Origin: Lycium barbarum
Taxonomy: Eukaryota; Streptophyta; Magnoliopsida; Solanales; Solanaceae
Length of the DNA stretch: 64,000 nucleotides
NCBI RefSeq assembly: GCF_019175385.1
Contig: NC_083343.1
Coordinates: 48,072,457 to 48,136,456, forward strand
Direction of reading: 5' to 3'
The notes under the pieces are model-generated. The model was not told the DNA's origin. It ran no database searches and saw only the letters and a program-made list of their open reading frames with translations. Positions 36,043-48,192 of the stretch are shown one piece after another. The first letter of the stretch is position 1. The number at the start of each line of letters is the position of its first letter. Both the position numbers and the translations under genes were made by a program.

Positions 36043-38647
36043 TGTCACGACCCAACCAGAGGGCCGCGACGGGCACCCGGTGCTAGTCTACCCGGGCACC
36101 TCTTAACATACCTTTACATTTATATCTAGGTGGGCCACTTATTAAATCATACATTCTATCCATCAATCATACTAATCCCCTTGGAAATCAATACATTTAT
36201 ATTATCAATAGCAAGTATGCCCATATCAATGTACATAAGCCGACGAGGCTATCAAAATGATATCCAAAATATAGGCCGATAAGGACAAACACACCTAACT
36301 ATATACACATGTCTACGAGCTTCTAAGGAGAGTATGTCATATCATATAGACGGGACAGGACCCCGCTATGGCCATAATTATGTACACAAAAGAATCAATA
36401 CCAAAAGCTATAGCTCCAAATGAAATGGAGCTCCGCTATGTAGTCCTTGAGAAATATAGCTATGGATCAAGCTTGTCTCCCTGGCCACCTGCGGGCATGA
36501 CGCAGCGTCCACAAACAAAAGGACGTCAGTACGAAAAATGTACTGAGTATGTAAAGCATGATCAATATTAATATAGAAGCATAATAAGCGACATAAGAAA
36601 TAGCATAAGATGGGAGATAGTGATATCATCGTCATAAGCACTTACTTGCCTTTCATAGGGACTTTCCATTCCTAGTGCGTGATTGTGTACATACATCCGT
36701 ATCCGTATTCATATCCGTACTCGTTTACATTCGTATCCATAATCGTATTCATATACATATTCTTATTCGTATTCGTATTCATACTCATATCTATATCATA
36801 TACATATTCATAGCATATACATAACATTTACATAGCATGCCCAACCACGAAGGTTTGGTGTTTCATGTACCCGACCATGGCTAGGCTCGGTTATCATACA
36901 TACCTGGCCAACCAAGGCTTCAGGGTTGCACATACTTGGCCCTACCAAGGCTTCAGGGTTATCCGTACCCAACTGCAGTGGTGCGCGCGCATCGGCATAT
37001 ACATATATATACATCTATATATTTTACCCGGCCATATAAGCTCGGGGCTTCATAATAGCCATACATAGGCACACATACATATAAGCTCATTGGCATCTTT
37101 AGCATTATCACTACTATCATCGTCATCATTATCGTTATCGCTATTATCGTCGTCATCATTATCATCATTACCATTATCGTTGTCATTACGTCTATCCTTA
37201 TAGGATTATTCGTCATATGAGGAATTTAGTACAATCGTAAGACATATCAAGAATTATAAGCTTTGTAGCTTTTTGAAGATAGAATCATTTGGAGAGCATC
37301 ATAGGCTCATAGAAGAATAGATATTTGGCCAAAGAACCATGCCTTATGAAAGAAGGGTTAGCCTTACATACCCTTCCGTTCAACTATTTTATCACTTGCA
37401 CGTTCTCCTTCAATGCTCACGTTTCTACCATCATTAGAGTTATACTATCATTAGAAAACCGATAGCTAGCATACATGACTAAGGCTAGAGAAAATTTGAC
37501 AGCATCTCCTTTATTTATACGACATTCCTCCATATCGTAAATCAACTCCCAAACATCAATAATACATTCACAATATCATAGCAATAATCTTTATTCTCCT
37601 ACATTATCCATATTCTTCAATTCACTTCAAGTCACCCACATCCATGGTCATAGCACACGATTACGTTCGTTCATATACAATGCCTATATCATGTTCTTAA
37701 CGTCATTTACAACATGATTATAATCATATCATATCACGAATCATTACTCAATCCAAACTATTACTTAAAATGACACTATTTCCACATTTTGACCCATTTT
37801 TCTATATCCTTCTACAATCCAAGTGTTTCAACTTTCAAATACTTTAAACAACATGGAAATACCATAAATCTTACCTTAGATGGCGTAGGGATGAACCTTG
37901 GGTGAAAACACCTCACTTGAGCAAAATCCTAGTTTCACCTTCACTTGGATTTCTTGCCTTGGATGAACTCTAGTGGGTTTCTTACACTTGATTCATTTAG
38001 ATTGATGTTGTTGATCACTAATATCTCTTGAATTCTTGTGGGAGAAGTGTAGAGAGAATGTTTTAGAGAGAAGGGGTGTGGAAGGAAAATGAAATGAAAT
38101 AAGACTTGGATCCTTTATCAAATACACCAAATCTGTCCCGACCAGTTCTACGGACCAACATACGGTCCGTATAAATTATACTGACCGTATGTCTGGCCGT
38201 AGATTTGGTCCAGAGAGGGGTGCTATTCTGGGCCGATTATACGGTCCAACATACGGTCCGTATGTTTTGTACAGCCAGTATGTTTGGCCGTATAATCCCC
38301 AGTTTCCTGAAGTTCGTTTTCGTCGACTCGTTTGATCTCCAATCCTTATGGAACCTTCTTAGCACTTGTATAATACTTCATTAACCCTACAATAGGATCT
38401 ATATTAGTCCCTTAAAACATCACCACATAGGCATTATCTCAATCATAGCGGAATCTTTCCAAACACGACTTTCGTTTCGCTCTCTTCAACAAACTAAACT
38501 TCACATATTCATAGAACTTCAAAATCTTATTACATGAACCTCAAGCTATCTAATACTTCACTTAACCTCTTAGGGATTTCATAATCACCTTAAGCTCACA
38601 TTAACTTATCCACAAATCAATACATACGAAATTTCTGAGGTGTAACA
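36043..38647 (-). repeat. Element B LTR (3' LTR)
   Basis: TGTCACGACCC...GGTGTAACA, 2.6 kb. Terminal hairpin 36044-36070; CAGTAC-N7-GTACTG hairpin 36527-36545; CAGCATCTCC box 37498-37509. Internal repeats: CGTATTCATATC-like hexamers (~36690-36830), CCAAGGCTTCAGGGTT direct repeats (~36925-36960), an ATC/ATT-rich tract (~37110-37195), and two large palindromes at 38148-38202 and 38236-38296. Confidence 0.85.
38148..38296. repeat. Two large imperfect palindromes in the B LTR
   Basis: Arms 38148-38167 / 38183-38202 (CTACGG...CATACGGTC) and 38236-38254 / 38278-38296 (ATTATACGG...CATAC). Each pair is nearly complementary over 19-20 bases. They sit just after a TCTGTCCCGACC anchor, the same place where element A has its tandem 20-mers after TCAGTCCCGACC. 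Confidence 0.8.
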
Positions 38648-38687
38648 TTCTCCCCCCCCCCCTTAAGAACATTCGTCCTCGAATGTT
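38648..38687 (-). promoter_or_regulatory. Element B polypurine tract and hairpin
   Basis: The minus strand reads a run of G's then AGAA next to the LTR. The adjacent hairpin AACATTCG-TCCT-CGAATGTT is at 38668-38687. Confidence 0.75.
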
Positions 38688-38859
38688 AAGTCTTCGGGGA
38701 TTCTATAAAAATTTCGCCAGAGTTTCCCCTATAATATGGCACTACTATCTTGTCACAACAGCCCATAATAACAATACCTCACAGGGCCATAACATAATAG
38801 CATTGGAATTTGGCCACACACGACCCAAAAGCATAAAAGGGAAAACATACATACCTTAT

Positions 38860-40925
38860 GATTTTGATGTCTCATCTTGGATTTCTTCTAGGGGCTGAAA
38901 TAAGTGTGGGTACTTGGATCTCATAATTTCTTCTGCTTCCCATGTCATTTCTTCTCATTTATTGTTTCTCCATAAAACCTTAACTGAGGCTACTTCTTTG
39001 TTTCTAAGCCTCCGTACTTACCTATCTAATATGGCAATGGGTACCTCTTCATAAGTCAACTTTTCCGTCACTTGAACATCATTTACTGGCACGATCCTAG
39101 TAGGTCTCCAACACATTTACGAAGCATCGAGACATGGAAAACTGGGTGAACTGACTCTAAATCAGGAGGTAGATCTAACTCATAGGCCACTTTGCCTACT
39201 TTGCGCACAATCTCATAAGGCCCAATGTATCGGGGACTAAGTTTCCCCTTTTTGCCAAATCTCATTACACCCTTCATTGGTGACACTTTTAAGAATACCC
39301 AATCTTTCACTTGGAACTCTAAGTCCCTTCGACGATTATCCGCATAGGACTTTTGACGACTTCGGGCTGCTAATAACCGATCTTGTATGTGCTTGACTTT
39401 CTCTATGGCTTGCTGGACCAAGTCTGGCCCTATCAATTTAGTGTCTCCTGCCTCGAACCACCCAATTAGAGATCTACACTTTTGTCCATATAAAGCCTCA
39501 TACGGTGCTATTTGGATGCTAGAATGATAACTATTGTTAAAAGCAAATTCAATGAGTGGTAAGTGATCATCCCAATTACCTCCAAAATCTATCATACATG
39601 CTTGTAACACATCCTCAAGAGTCTGAATGGTACGTTCAGCTTGTCCATCAGTTTGCGGATGAAATGCCGTGCTAAGGCTCAATTGGGTCCCTAAACCCTC
39701 TTGGGAAGGACTTCTAAAAATTAGCTGTAAATTGAGTTCCTCTATCTAAGATAATAGATGCTAGGACACCATGGAGTCGCACTATCTCTTTGACATAAAG
39801 CTTTGCATAATCTTCTGCCACATATGTCGTTCTGACTGGTAAGAAATGAGCTGACTTCGTGAGTCTATCCACAATCACCCATATAGAATCATACTTACGT
39901 CGAGAACGGGGTAAGCCTATAATGAATTCCATGTTAATTACTTCCCACTTCCAAGTTGGAATTTCTATAGCTTGTAGCAATCCGCCCGGCTTTGGGTGCT
40001 CGATTTTCACTTGTTGACAGTTGGGACATTGAGCTACGAATTCCGCTATATCTTTCTTCATCCCATTCCACCAATATATAGACTTAAGATCATGGTACAT
40101 TTTCGTCGCTCTAGGGTGAACATAATAACGGGAACAATGGGCTTCTATCAATATTTGGTGGCGTAAACCTGCCACATCAGGAACACATAATCTGCCTCGG
40201 CATCGGAGAACTCCATCTCCTGAAATCTCAAATGATGACTCCTCTTTCTGAGGGAGTGTATCTCTGTAATGCATTAGCATGGAATCTTCATATTGTTGCT
40301 CTTTCACTTCCGCTACTAGCGACGAGACTGCTGAATTCTGAATGGTAGTTCCCCTGCTATCTGAGTCCACTACTCGAACTCCTAGGCTAGCTAATTGCTG
40401 GAGCTCACGAGCCATTTATCTCTTCTCTGGTCGTACATCATACAAACTTCCCATAGATCTATAGCTAAGAGCATCAGCCACAACATTTGCCTTTCCGGGG
40501 TGATATAAGATATCAACATCATAATCTTTTAGCAATTCCAACCATCGTCGTTGTCACAAATTCAACTCTTTCTTCTTGAAGATATATTGAAGGCTCTTAT
40601 GATCGGTATAAATATCCACATGGACACCATTGAAATAATTTCTCCACATCTTTAATGCATGAATCACTGCAGCTAATTCTAGATCATGGGTTGGGTAATT
40701 TTTCTCATGCTTCCCTAATTGCCTTGAAGCATACGCAATCACCTTACCATGTTGCATCAACACACAGTCTAGCCCAATGCCTGAAGCATCGCAATAAACA
40801 ACATATCCTTCCAATCCCTCTGGAAGTGTCAGGAATGGGGCAGAAGTCAATCTATCTTTTAACTCTTGGAAACTACGTTCACAAGCATCTGTCCATTGAA
40901 ACTTTGCTGATTTCTGGGGCAACGT
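38860..40925 (-). pseudogene. Element B pol fragment: RNase H and integrase
   Basis: Open pieces 40920-40554 (RNase [23 protein letters not shown]), 40415-39714 (integrase zinc finger CPNCQQVK; NMEFIIGLPRS, where the family has NMDF; ILDRGTQFT) and 39682-39083 ([26 protein letters not shown]). 40920 and 40415 share a frame; 39682 is shifted. The first D of the integrase triad appears changed to E and the frame is broken. The chromodomain region (~39080-38870) is decayed. Confidence 0.8.
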
Positions 40926-41701
40926 TATCGCGGATTTGATGTCCACTTTCGTCCGTCATTTTTGGGCATGTCCTCGATGTTTGATGGTATTACCTGCAAA
41001 ACCCTTATACTAAAGTTAGTAAGGTATGAAAGATAAAGTTGGATATGAAATCGTTTGACATGGCGACTCTTGTCTGGTTGATGCCTTTGATATTATCATG
41101 TCGCTTGGTAACGGCGTTATTCTGAGTCTGAAAAATGGAAATTTTGACGTTTTCTCAAAATTTCTACTCCAATGTAGAAGTATATTCTCTAATTCTTAAA
41201 CTTGCCGTACTGAAAGAATTTTTGACATCCTCTCAAAATTTCTGCCCCAGTTAAAGCTGCATCGGCGACCTATCGTGTCAAGTTTTGAGGAAGTTTTGAG
41301 ATCTCCCAAAAAGATCTCAAAATTTCTGCTCTAGTTTCTATTGAGGGATATCCATGATTTTCGTTTGGTGCGACCAAACTCGAAAAATGCCTATGTAATC
41401 CCACTTTGGGAATTATGTCATAAACATAATTGGTGGTAATGTTTGTATGACGTCATCTCGAATTTTCGAGACCAACGTATCGTCCTATGATAATCCACTT
41501 TAGAGATAGGAAATGTCTACTTAAGAGGTAGGTGTCAAGTTTTTAGGGCGGATGACCCTGTTTGTCTCATTTTTAGGGCGGACGACCCGGCTTGTCACAT
41601 TTTTAGGGCGGACAACCCTGCTTTGTCATGAAGATAAGTTTGTTTCTATTCTACCATTCTCGCGTAGTTATAACCCCTCGATTTTGATTTATAGTAATAA
41701 C
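40926..41701 (-). other. Ogre-like internal segment between B and D
   Basis: Non-coding, with repeated phrases TTCTCAAAATTTCT / TCTCAAAATTTCTG (about 41153, 41233 and 41315) and a 30-bp tandem triplet at 41541-41630. Assigned to the Ogre-like element by position. Confidence 0.45.
41541..41630. repeat. 30-bp tandem repeat, three units
   Basis: Units begin at 41541, 41571 and 41601, each TTTTAGGGCGGAYRACCC followed by a variable end. The period is exactly 30. Confidence 0.9.
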
Positions 41702-42311
41702 TGTCACGACCCAAACCGATGGGCCATGACTAGTGCCCGAGCTGGACACTCGTACACGAACTTGTTAGCTATAATCAGACTGATACTAGGACAATGCGAA
41801 AAATTTGCAAAAACATGTTGTAAACTCATAATGCCATATATCAAAATGAACCTGTCTCCTGAGGAGTCACAGTTAACCAAACATAACAAAATATGCAAGC
41901 CGACGAGGTTGCCACTATACGCGGGAATATCCAAAACGAACTACATCCGTATAGCTGACCAAACCAGATATACAACCCACATATGTCTACAGACCTCTAG
42001 GAGTATGACAAAGTCTATATAAGAAGATCTGTACCAAAACAGCTCAAGCTCCGGGACAATGGAGCTCTCCAAGCAGCTGGGCAGAAGTCCTAAGCCAAAG
42101 GATAACCAAGCTGAGGGTCTGTACCTGCGGGCATGAAACGCAGCCCCCGAAGAAAGGGGGTCAGTACGAATAGTGTACTGAGTATGTAAGGCATGAAATC
42201 AATATATACATAAAATCAAGGAAAACATTTGAGGCGTGTCAATGAATGGGCAAAATAAATGCATCTGTATAGCTATATCAAAGAAACACATATATCCATA
42301 GAAATATCACA

Positions 42312-42399
42312 ATAAAGGCCACAGCGTCACCCCTGTCAACTGTGCCATACATATACACATCACAACAAAGGCCACAGTGTCACCCCCTGTCAACTGTGC
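42312..42399. repeat. Minisatellite of ~55 bp, left part
   Basis: About one and a half units of a GGCCACAG..GTCACCCCCTGTCAACTGTGCCATACATATACACATC repeat in D (given here in outline). It continues at 51081 on the other side of C. Confidence 0.85.
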
Positions 42400-45272
42400 T
42401 GTCACGACCCAACTAGGCCGCGACGGGTACCCGATACTGCTATACCGAGCACCTCTTATTTCGTATCTTATCCTTATTACTGAGTGGGCCGTATGAACGG
42501 CACCGTTATTTCTTTACTTAACACTATCATTAATAGCATAATTATAAACATGTGTTAATAAACTTTGCTAACATATTATACAGCGACGAGAACAAACAAG
42601 AGTGCAACACATCTGACTGTACATATCTGTCTACGAGCCTCTAAACAAAATACATATAATAACAAGGAAGGCCGGGTGCTGCCATGCCCGAACATGTACA
42701 CAAAAGTAGTACCAATAAGCTGGAGCTCCGGAACAACTGGAGCACTTTCAATGTACCGCTGGAGGAGCTCCTAGGAATCAAACCCGTCTACCTGCGCGGC
42801 ATGAAACGCAGCGTCCACAAGAAGGGACGTCAGTATGAGTAATGTACCGAGTATGTAAGGCATGAAAAGCAGCATAACGAGAACATAAAGTATGAATAAT
42901 AATATAATAAGTTCATAGAGCATATAGTAGATAAGAGAGTAACATGTACATATGAGTGCCTTTTAGGACGGATGCCATGCATGCTTATCTTTCCTTTGGA
43001 AAAAAAACATTTCTTGTCCATATATAGAAAATAGAACATATCATCATGTCATAGCGCCAATTAACGTCGGCTCCCCCACATATGTCCCGCGTCCGGGATG
43101 AGTTACGCCAACTGACCAGGTGGCAACGCGTCTATAGCGCAACATATGTCCCTTTCCCCATATCCCCCATATACATATACATATATCATGTCCATGTCTC
43201 ATATACATATATCATATAAGCAGCATGCATGAGAGCCCAAAGAAAGTCATGTATCTATCGGAGTGACGTAAGGTCGGTAACCTCCGAATATATTATGGAA
43301 CAATCATCATGACTTTGTCTCACCTTGAAGGAACGATTACCATAAGATGAGACTAGCAACGAATAACAGCGTTAAGAGGACATAGAATAAGATCATAACC
43401 ATGTTTTGAGTTAATCCGAGTTAGTATGAAAAAGTTAAGGACGTTTGAAGTACAGAACTTTCTACGAACTTTCAGAAGCCATTTTTGGAAAATCAAGCAA
43501 TGATCACATCAAGTACCTTTCAAACATGAAACCATTCTTATCATAGTCATCATAGAAATATTCTCATCCTCGACATCATTAATATCGTTGTAAAACATAT
43601 CCATCATTTTTTTTTGTCATAAAAGCTTACAATACCATAGACCTTTGTTTTGGAAAAAGACGAACATTTTTGGAAAACATTGACGGGTTATCGGAAAGGA
43701 ATCATGCCTTAAGATCATAAACATATATCTTTTGAAAACAAGGAGAATATGGAAACAATTATGAAATCATAACATCAGGATCATGCCTTTGAAAGAAAGG
43801 GACGAGCCTTAACATACCTTGTCCGCTTCCCTAGTCAATCCAACTTAACTCTTGGCCTTCCCAAAATCTTTAACAATGTTAATGAATACAAGTATTAGCT
43901 ATGGATATTCAAGGATCTCATCCTAAACTAACACTTTGCCTACCGAAATTTCGGCAGCATTTCCCCTGTAAATACACCATCCCCGAGAATCTAACTCGGC
44001 CAAGTTTATCAACAACAGCCCGAGAATTCAACTCGGCCAAATTATCAACAACAATACCAATCACCATACTAACAACTTTAACAATTTATCCAAAATACAT
44101 TCTAGCATTAACAATCCTTGCCACACAATTCATCGACAATTCATTAATATTCAAGTCAATCACATATAATCAAGCCAATACCAATGATACCACATTCAAG
44201 TATTAATCCGAAATCATTCCAACATGATTCAAAAATTCTTCAAATAATTCACATATCATCCCAAGCAACCCAATCGACATACTACTTTCCCCGAGACTTT
44301 CCAACTTCAATAAGAACAATAACAACCTAATTCCTTCTTTCAAATTCAATCACAACAACCCAACAATTTACACACTAACAACATTATCTTCCATAAAAAC
44401 AAGAAGACTATTTTCAATTCACACTAATTTCTAAAACAACTTCCAACCATCACAACCTCACTAGAATCATCCAACTTTCATTATCAACATAACATCCACA
44501 ACAACAACAACCAAACACTAGATAAAATAATTAAATCATTATTCCTACACACACACATACATGCACGGCCACAACAAGTGTCCATATTTCCATGAATTTC
44601 ATCCACTTTCACATACTACAACATACATAATTATCCATAACATATAAGAAAAGGATTAAGCCTTACCTTTCTCCTTGATTCTCCACTTGGCTAGAATTTG
44701 CAACTTGTATGAATATATGTTTTTCTTGCTCCAATAACCACTTCACTTTGCTAAGGACCCTTCAATTAGTTGTTTGGCTAGAAGAGAATAATTTTTGATG
44801 AAATTTTTTCCAAGGTTCTTGTGGGTTTGATCATGGCCGAATGGCCTTTGGTCTTTTTCTCCTTCTCCTTTGTTCTTTAAGTTTCTTGAAATTTCTAGGA
44901 ATAAGATGAAACTTATGTTGACTTGGTCTTCTTTTGATCTTATTCATCAAGCTCCTTTGTGGGCTTAAGACCACTCCATTTGGACGGCCAACATGGCCCA
45001 ATAACTCAAGCCCACTTTTTTTTTTTTTTTGGTTTTGCTCTTCATGAAAATTTATTTTTTTCCAAATTCCAAATTTGCCCTTAGCCTTCCTCCATATTTC
45101 CACGAGTCATATTGCGGATTTACCTTTTTACCCCTAGCCATTCTTGATATTTCCACATCAAAATTTTTATGAACAACTTATGCGCCAAACAAAAATCAAA
45201 ATTATAGCCTTGCTCTTAACTTCCCGCAATTATCTTAAATTATCCGAAAGTACCAAAATGCGGGATATAACA
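42400..45272 (-). repeat. Element C LTR, left (3' LTR)
   Basis: TGTCACGACCC...GGGATATAACA. Terminal hairpin 42401-42424; CAGTAT-N7-GTACCG 42831-42849; GGCAGCATTTCC box 43953, inside the palindrome CCGAAATTTCGG (43943-43954). Paired CCGAGAATYYAACTCGGCC repeats at ~43982 and ~44020. The rest is A/C-rich and non-coding. Confidence 0.9.
43258..43353 (-). promoter_or_regulatory. Conserved double hairpin, C left LTR
   Basis: Stem I: TCGGAG 43258-43263 with CTCCGA 43282-43287, loop 18 nt starting TGACGTAAGG. Stem II: GTCTCACCTT 43317-43326 with AAGATGAGAC 43344-43353; its one mismatch is G-U on the minus strand. Confidence 0.55.
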
Positions 45273-45308
45273 TTCTCCCCCCCTTTAGAACATTCGTCCT
45301 CGAATGTT
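45273..45308 (-). promoter_or_regulatory. Element C polypurine tract and hairpin
   Basis: The minus strand reads TAAAGGGGGGGGAGAA before the LTR. The hairpin AACATTCG-TCCT-CGAATGTT is at 45289-45308. Confidence 0.75.
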
Positions 45309-45409
45309 GAACTGGCCTCATGGCGTATTATAACACTTTGGGGAGGTCTCATTTATAGTTGTCACATACGATCACTTTAGCATATCCGTTTTAGAAGCTT
45401 AGGTTGCCT

Positions 45410-45515
45410 GTAGGCCGTGGGCCGATCAACTTAGTTCGGCCAACATCGAATCACCCGATTGGTAACTTGCACTTCATGCTGTACAAAGCCTCATATGGTG
45501 CTGTCTCAATTGTCC
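45410..45515 (-). pseudogene. Element C integrase remnant
   Basis: About 35 codons on the minus strand reading APYEALYSMKCKLPIG then a stop and LIGP. This matches the [11 protein letters not shown] region of A and B integrase. It is the only recognisable pol in C. Sequence on either side (to 46460) shows no domain and is probably scrambled or unrelated filler. Confidence 0.65.
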
Positions 45516-46464
45516 TTTTTATATTTTTCGACCTCTCCAGGTACCTTCCAAATTTTCTCCCTATCTCTGCCTCATATTACACCCGTTGCCAATTTATTTC
45601 TACATCCTTTCCTTCCTGCCCGTTCTTTATCCTTCATCCCATTTTCTTTATAGTTGAGCCCTTTCGATCTCCTCATGAATCTCTCATTCCATATCATAAG
45701 TTTTCTGGTCAACTGCTCCTTATCCTGATCCTTTCTTTGATATTTCTAATACTTCGAAGCTCCTTATTCTCTACGTGCTCACTTTCTTTCTGTTCCCGAA
45801 TATCACCGTATTAGGATTTTCCAGCCTTAACTAGTGTGGATCCAGTATCAGTGTTATCCTATAACATTTGTACTTATACCTTTCACTCCGTCTCTTGAAT
45901 TCCGTTCGGTCAGTATCTTCTATATATCGCAACACTAGTTGTTGGGGTTCACTTATCGATCGATACCGTCACAATGAAACGTCATATACCTATATATATA
46001 TTTACTACCATTTCCCTCACAACCATTTCCAAATGCTATTCAAACTTTCTTTAATCCTAAAGCCGTGTCGTGCTTTCTCCCTTTTCACTAGTCTAGTCCG
46101 TCTCAGCCTACGCGACCTCTATAAGGTTTCTAACCCCTCCACATACTCTGATTTCCTTTAGGTTACCCTAATTTCACATTCGTCTCCTATACCTACATTT
46201 ATGGAATTTTCAGTACACTTCCCAGGGGTCACCCATCCTAAAATTGCTCTCACCCTAGCACGCTTAACCTCGAAACCCTAATGCATTTCGGTGTCTTAAT
46301 GCTGGTATATTTGCCTCCGCTCCCCTGCACTACCTTTATCACGTAATCTGGAGCAAGTTGGGGTCTTAACAATTTCCGAAACACTCTCGTAACGCATTTT
46401 CCCCCTTTAATTACTATTTTAGCCTTCGCAATCCCCAGTATTCACCTTTTACCTATGTGTACGA
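45516..46464. other. Unrecognised internal sequence of element C
   Basis: T/C-rich on + and without domain matches in any frame. It occupies the place of pol in a complete element. It may be heavily decayed pol or 3' spacer. Confidence 0.4.
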
Positions 46465-47982
46465 TTACTTTTCGTCCTGAATTTCCAAATTCCCAATACG
46501 TTCAGCAATACACAGAACGGTATATGATAGAGTAGAATCTAGATCAATTAACACATACATATCACAGGAAAATACCGATAGTGTACCTGTAGCCGCATCT
46601 GGGGAAGGTTCAGGATCCTGCCGTCCCGCCAATGCATATATGCGGTGCGGAGGACCGGCTGAACTGGGTGCCCCTCCTCCTCTGCCTCGGCCACGGCTTG
46701 CTGGAGCCTGGGAAGTCTGTCCAGGAGGGCGCACGGTCGATGATGAACCAATTACTGATCCGGCGGGCTGAGTTTGGTCTCCCTCATTCCTTAGTGGGCA
46801 ATCACGCATCAAATGGTCAGTCCGACCCCAGGCAAAACAAGCACCTGTATCTAAGTAACACTGCCCAGAGTGTGGCTTGCCACACCGAGCACATCGTGGT
46901 GGGGGTATCCCCGTCTTTTTAGAATCAGCTCTATACTGGGACACTGAAGCTCTGGCACTCTGATCTGGTCTTGAATAGGTAGGGCGATCAAATCTCCCAC
47001 TCGCAAATCGAGGAGGTGCGCTGGCCGCTGGTTGTCCTGAATGCCTGGATTGTTGTTGTGCTTGTCCCCCTCTATACTCACTTCTAGTCTCGAAAATTTT
47101 TGCCTTTTTTCTGGAACCCCTGTCAGAATAACGCTCACCTCTCTGTAGCTGGTGTTGGTCCTCCAGGTTTTGGGCGTGGGCCTGGATACGAGCAATAGTC
47201 ATTCCATCCTGGAGTGAAGCCGTCAAGCATTCCTTAACTAAATGTGGCCCCAACCCACTCACGAACCGATGTACACGATCTCCTATATCAGCCACCATGG
47301 CTGGGGCATACCTGTCCAAAGAGTTAAAACGGAGACTATATTCCCGGACGCTCATATTTCCCTGTTTGAGATTCAAAAACATATCGGCTCGAGCCCGTCG
47401 AACCTCCGGTGGTAAATAATGTCGCAGGAATGCTTCAGTGAACTCTTGCCAAACCGGGGGAGGTGCATTTGCTCCCCTTGAAGATATCCAATTATTATAC
47501 CACTAGACCGCTACATTTCGCAACCTGTATGAAGCCAACTCTACTGACTCTGTATCCGAAGCATGTATTATCATCAGTGTCCTCAACATCTCGTCTATGA
47601 AACTTTGCGGGTCTTCCTCTGGTTTCGATCCATAAAACTCCGGAGGTTTCAGGGTGGTAAAATCACGGGCTCTTGCACTCACTGCCCTGTCTCCCTGGTC
47701 TGCATCTTGCCGCTGTGCTTGTGCGGCAACTAACAGGGTCAGCAACTGAATAGCCTCTGTTATCTGCTGGCCCGAAGCTGCTGGCGGTGGAACTGGAGGT
47801 GCTGGGGCTGGAGCTGGAGCTCTTTCTTGCTCTGTTGATACAGGGGAAGCAGGAGAAATCTGGGGAGAAGCCTCGTTGTGAGACTCACCTTCTTCTACTT
47901 CCGCCGGTGGCTCCTGTTCAACTCTTCTTCCAGCCACCGTCTTGCCCTTCTGGGCCGCCGTAGCTTTCCTCTTCACCGGCAT
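46465..47982 (-). pseudogene. Element C Gag with protease start, one stop
   Basis: One frame from MPVKRKATAAQ (47982) to 46465 with a single in-frame TAG at 47503 (before WYNNW). Order: Pro/Ala/Glu-rich N-terminus, Retrotrans_gag region (~47660-47160; YLPPEVRRARADMFLNLKQG), then Gly/Arg/Ser-rich linker. The zinc knuckle at ~46820 reads CFAWGRTDHLMRDC: the second Cys is Trp, so zinc binding is doubtful. Protease then begins, but its active site reads VLIDLDSTLSY, with the conserved Gly replaced by Asp, and the domain is cut off shortly after. Gag forms the retrotransposon particle. Apart from one stop this is the best-preserved gag in the window. Confidence 0.85.
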
Positions 47983-48174
47983 CACTGAAACCATAACACA
48001 GGATTAAGAAAAGAACATGGAAACCTGGTAACATAGCTCTATCGCACGATCTAGAGTACAAAGAAGGTCAGATTTCCTAAATGCCCTGCAGCCCCCTGTT
48101 TATAAGTGTGGCGCGCTACATACCCATAAACAGGACTCTACTGGACACGGCTCGTAGACAATCCCTAGGACGAA

Positions 48175-48188
48175 CTGCTTTGATACCA
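48175..48188 (-). promoter_or_regulatory. Element C primer-binding site (tRNA-iMet)
   Basis: The minus strand reads TGGTATCAAAGCAG, one base different from element A, just inside the 5' LTR. Confidence 0.8.
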
Positions 48189-48192
48189 CTTT

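Larger units (their letters stand above)
36043..40925 (-). mobile_element. Element B: 5'-truncated chromovirus
   Basis: A minus-strand relative of A with only its 3' LTR (36043-38647) and the 3' part of pol. Sequence similar to A stops near 40925, inside the RT-RNase H linker, where Ogre-like sequence resumes. The 5' LTR, gag, protease and RT are gone. Either a deletion removed the 5' half plus some host element, or the copy recombined; the breakpoint was placed by eye. Confidence 0.8.

Noticed and set aside
41541..41630. TTTAGGG words, like plant telomere repeats
   Set aside because: The period is 30 bp with intervening sequence, only three units; it is a local tandem repeat.
43901..44206. 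101-residue frame, repeated at 49710-50015
   Set aside because: It lies in both LTRs of element C and is simply duplicated with them; A/C-rich composition, no domain.
46632..46922. Frames on + over the gag of element C, and similar ones over pol of A and B
   Set aside because: They are shadows of the minus-strand genes.
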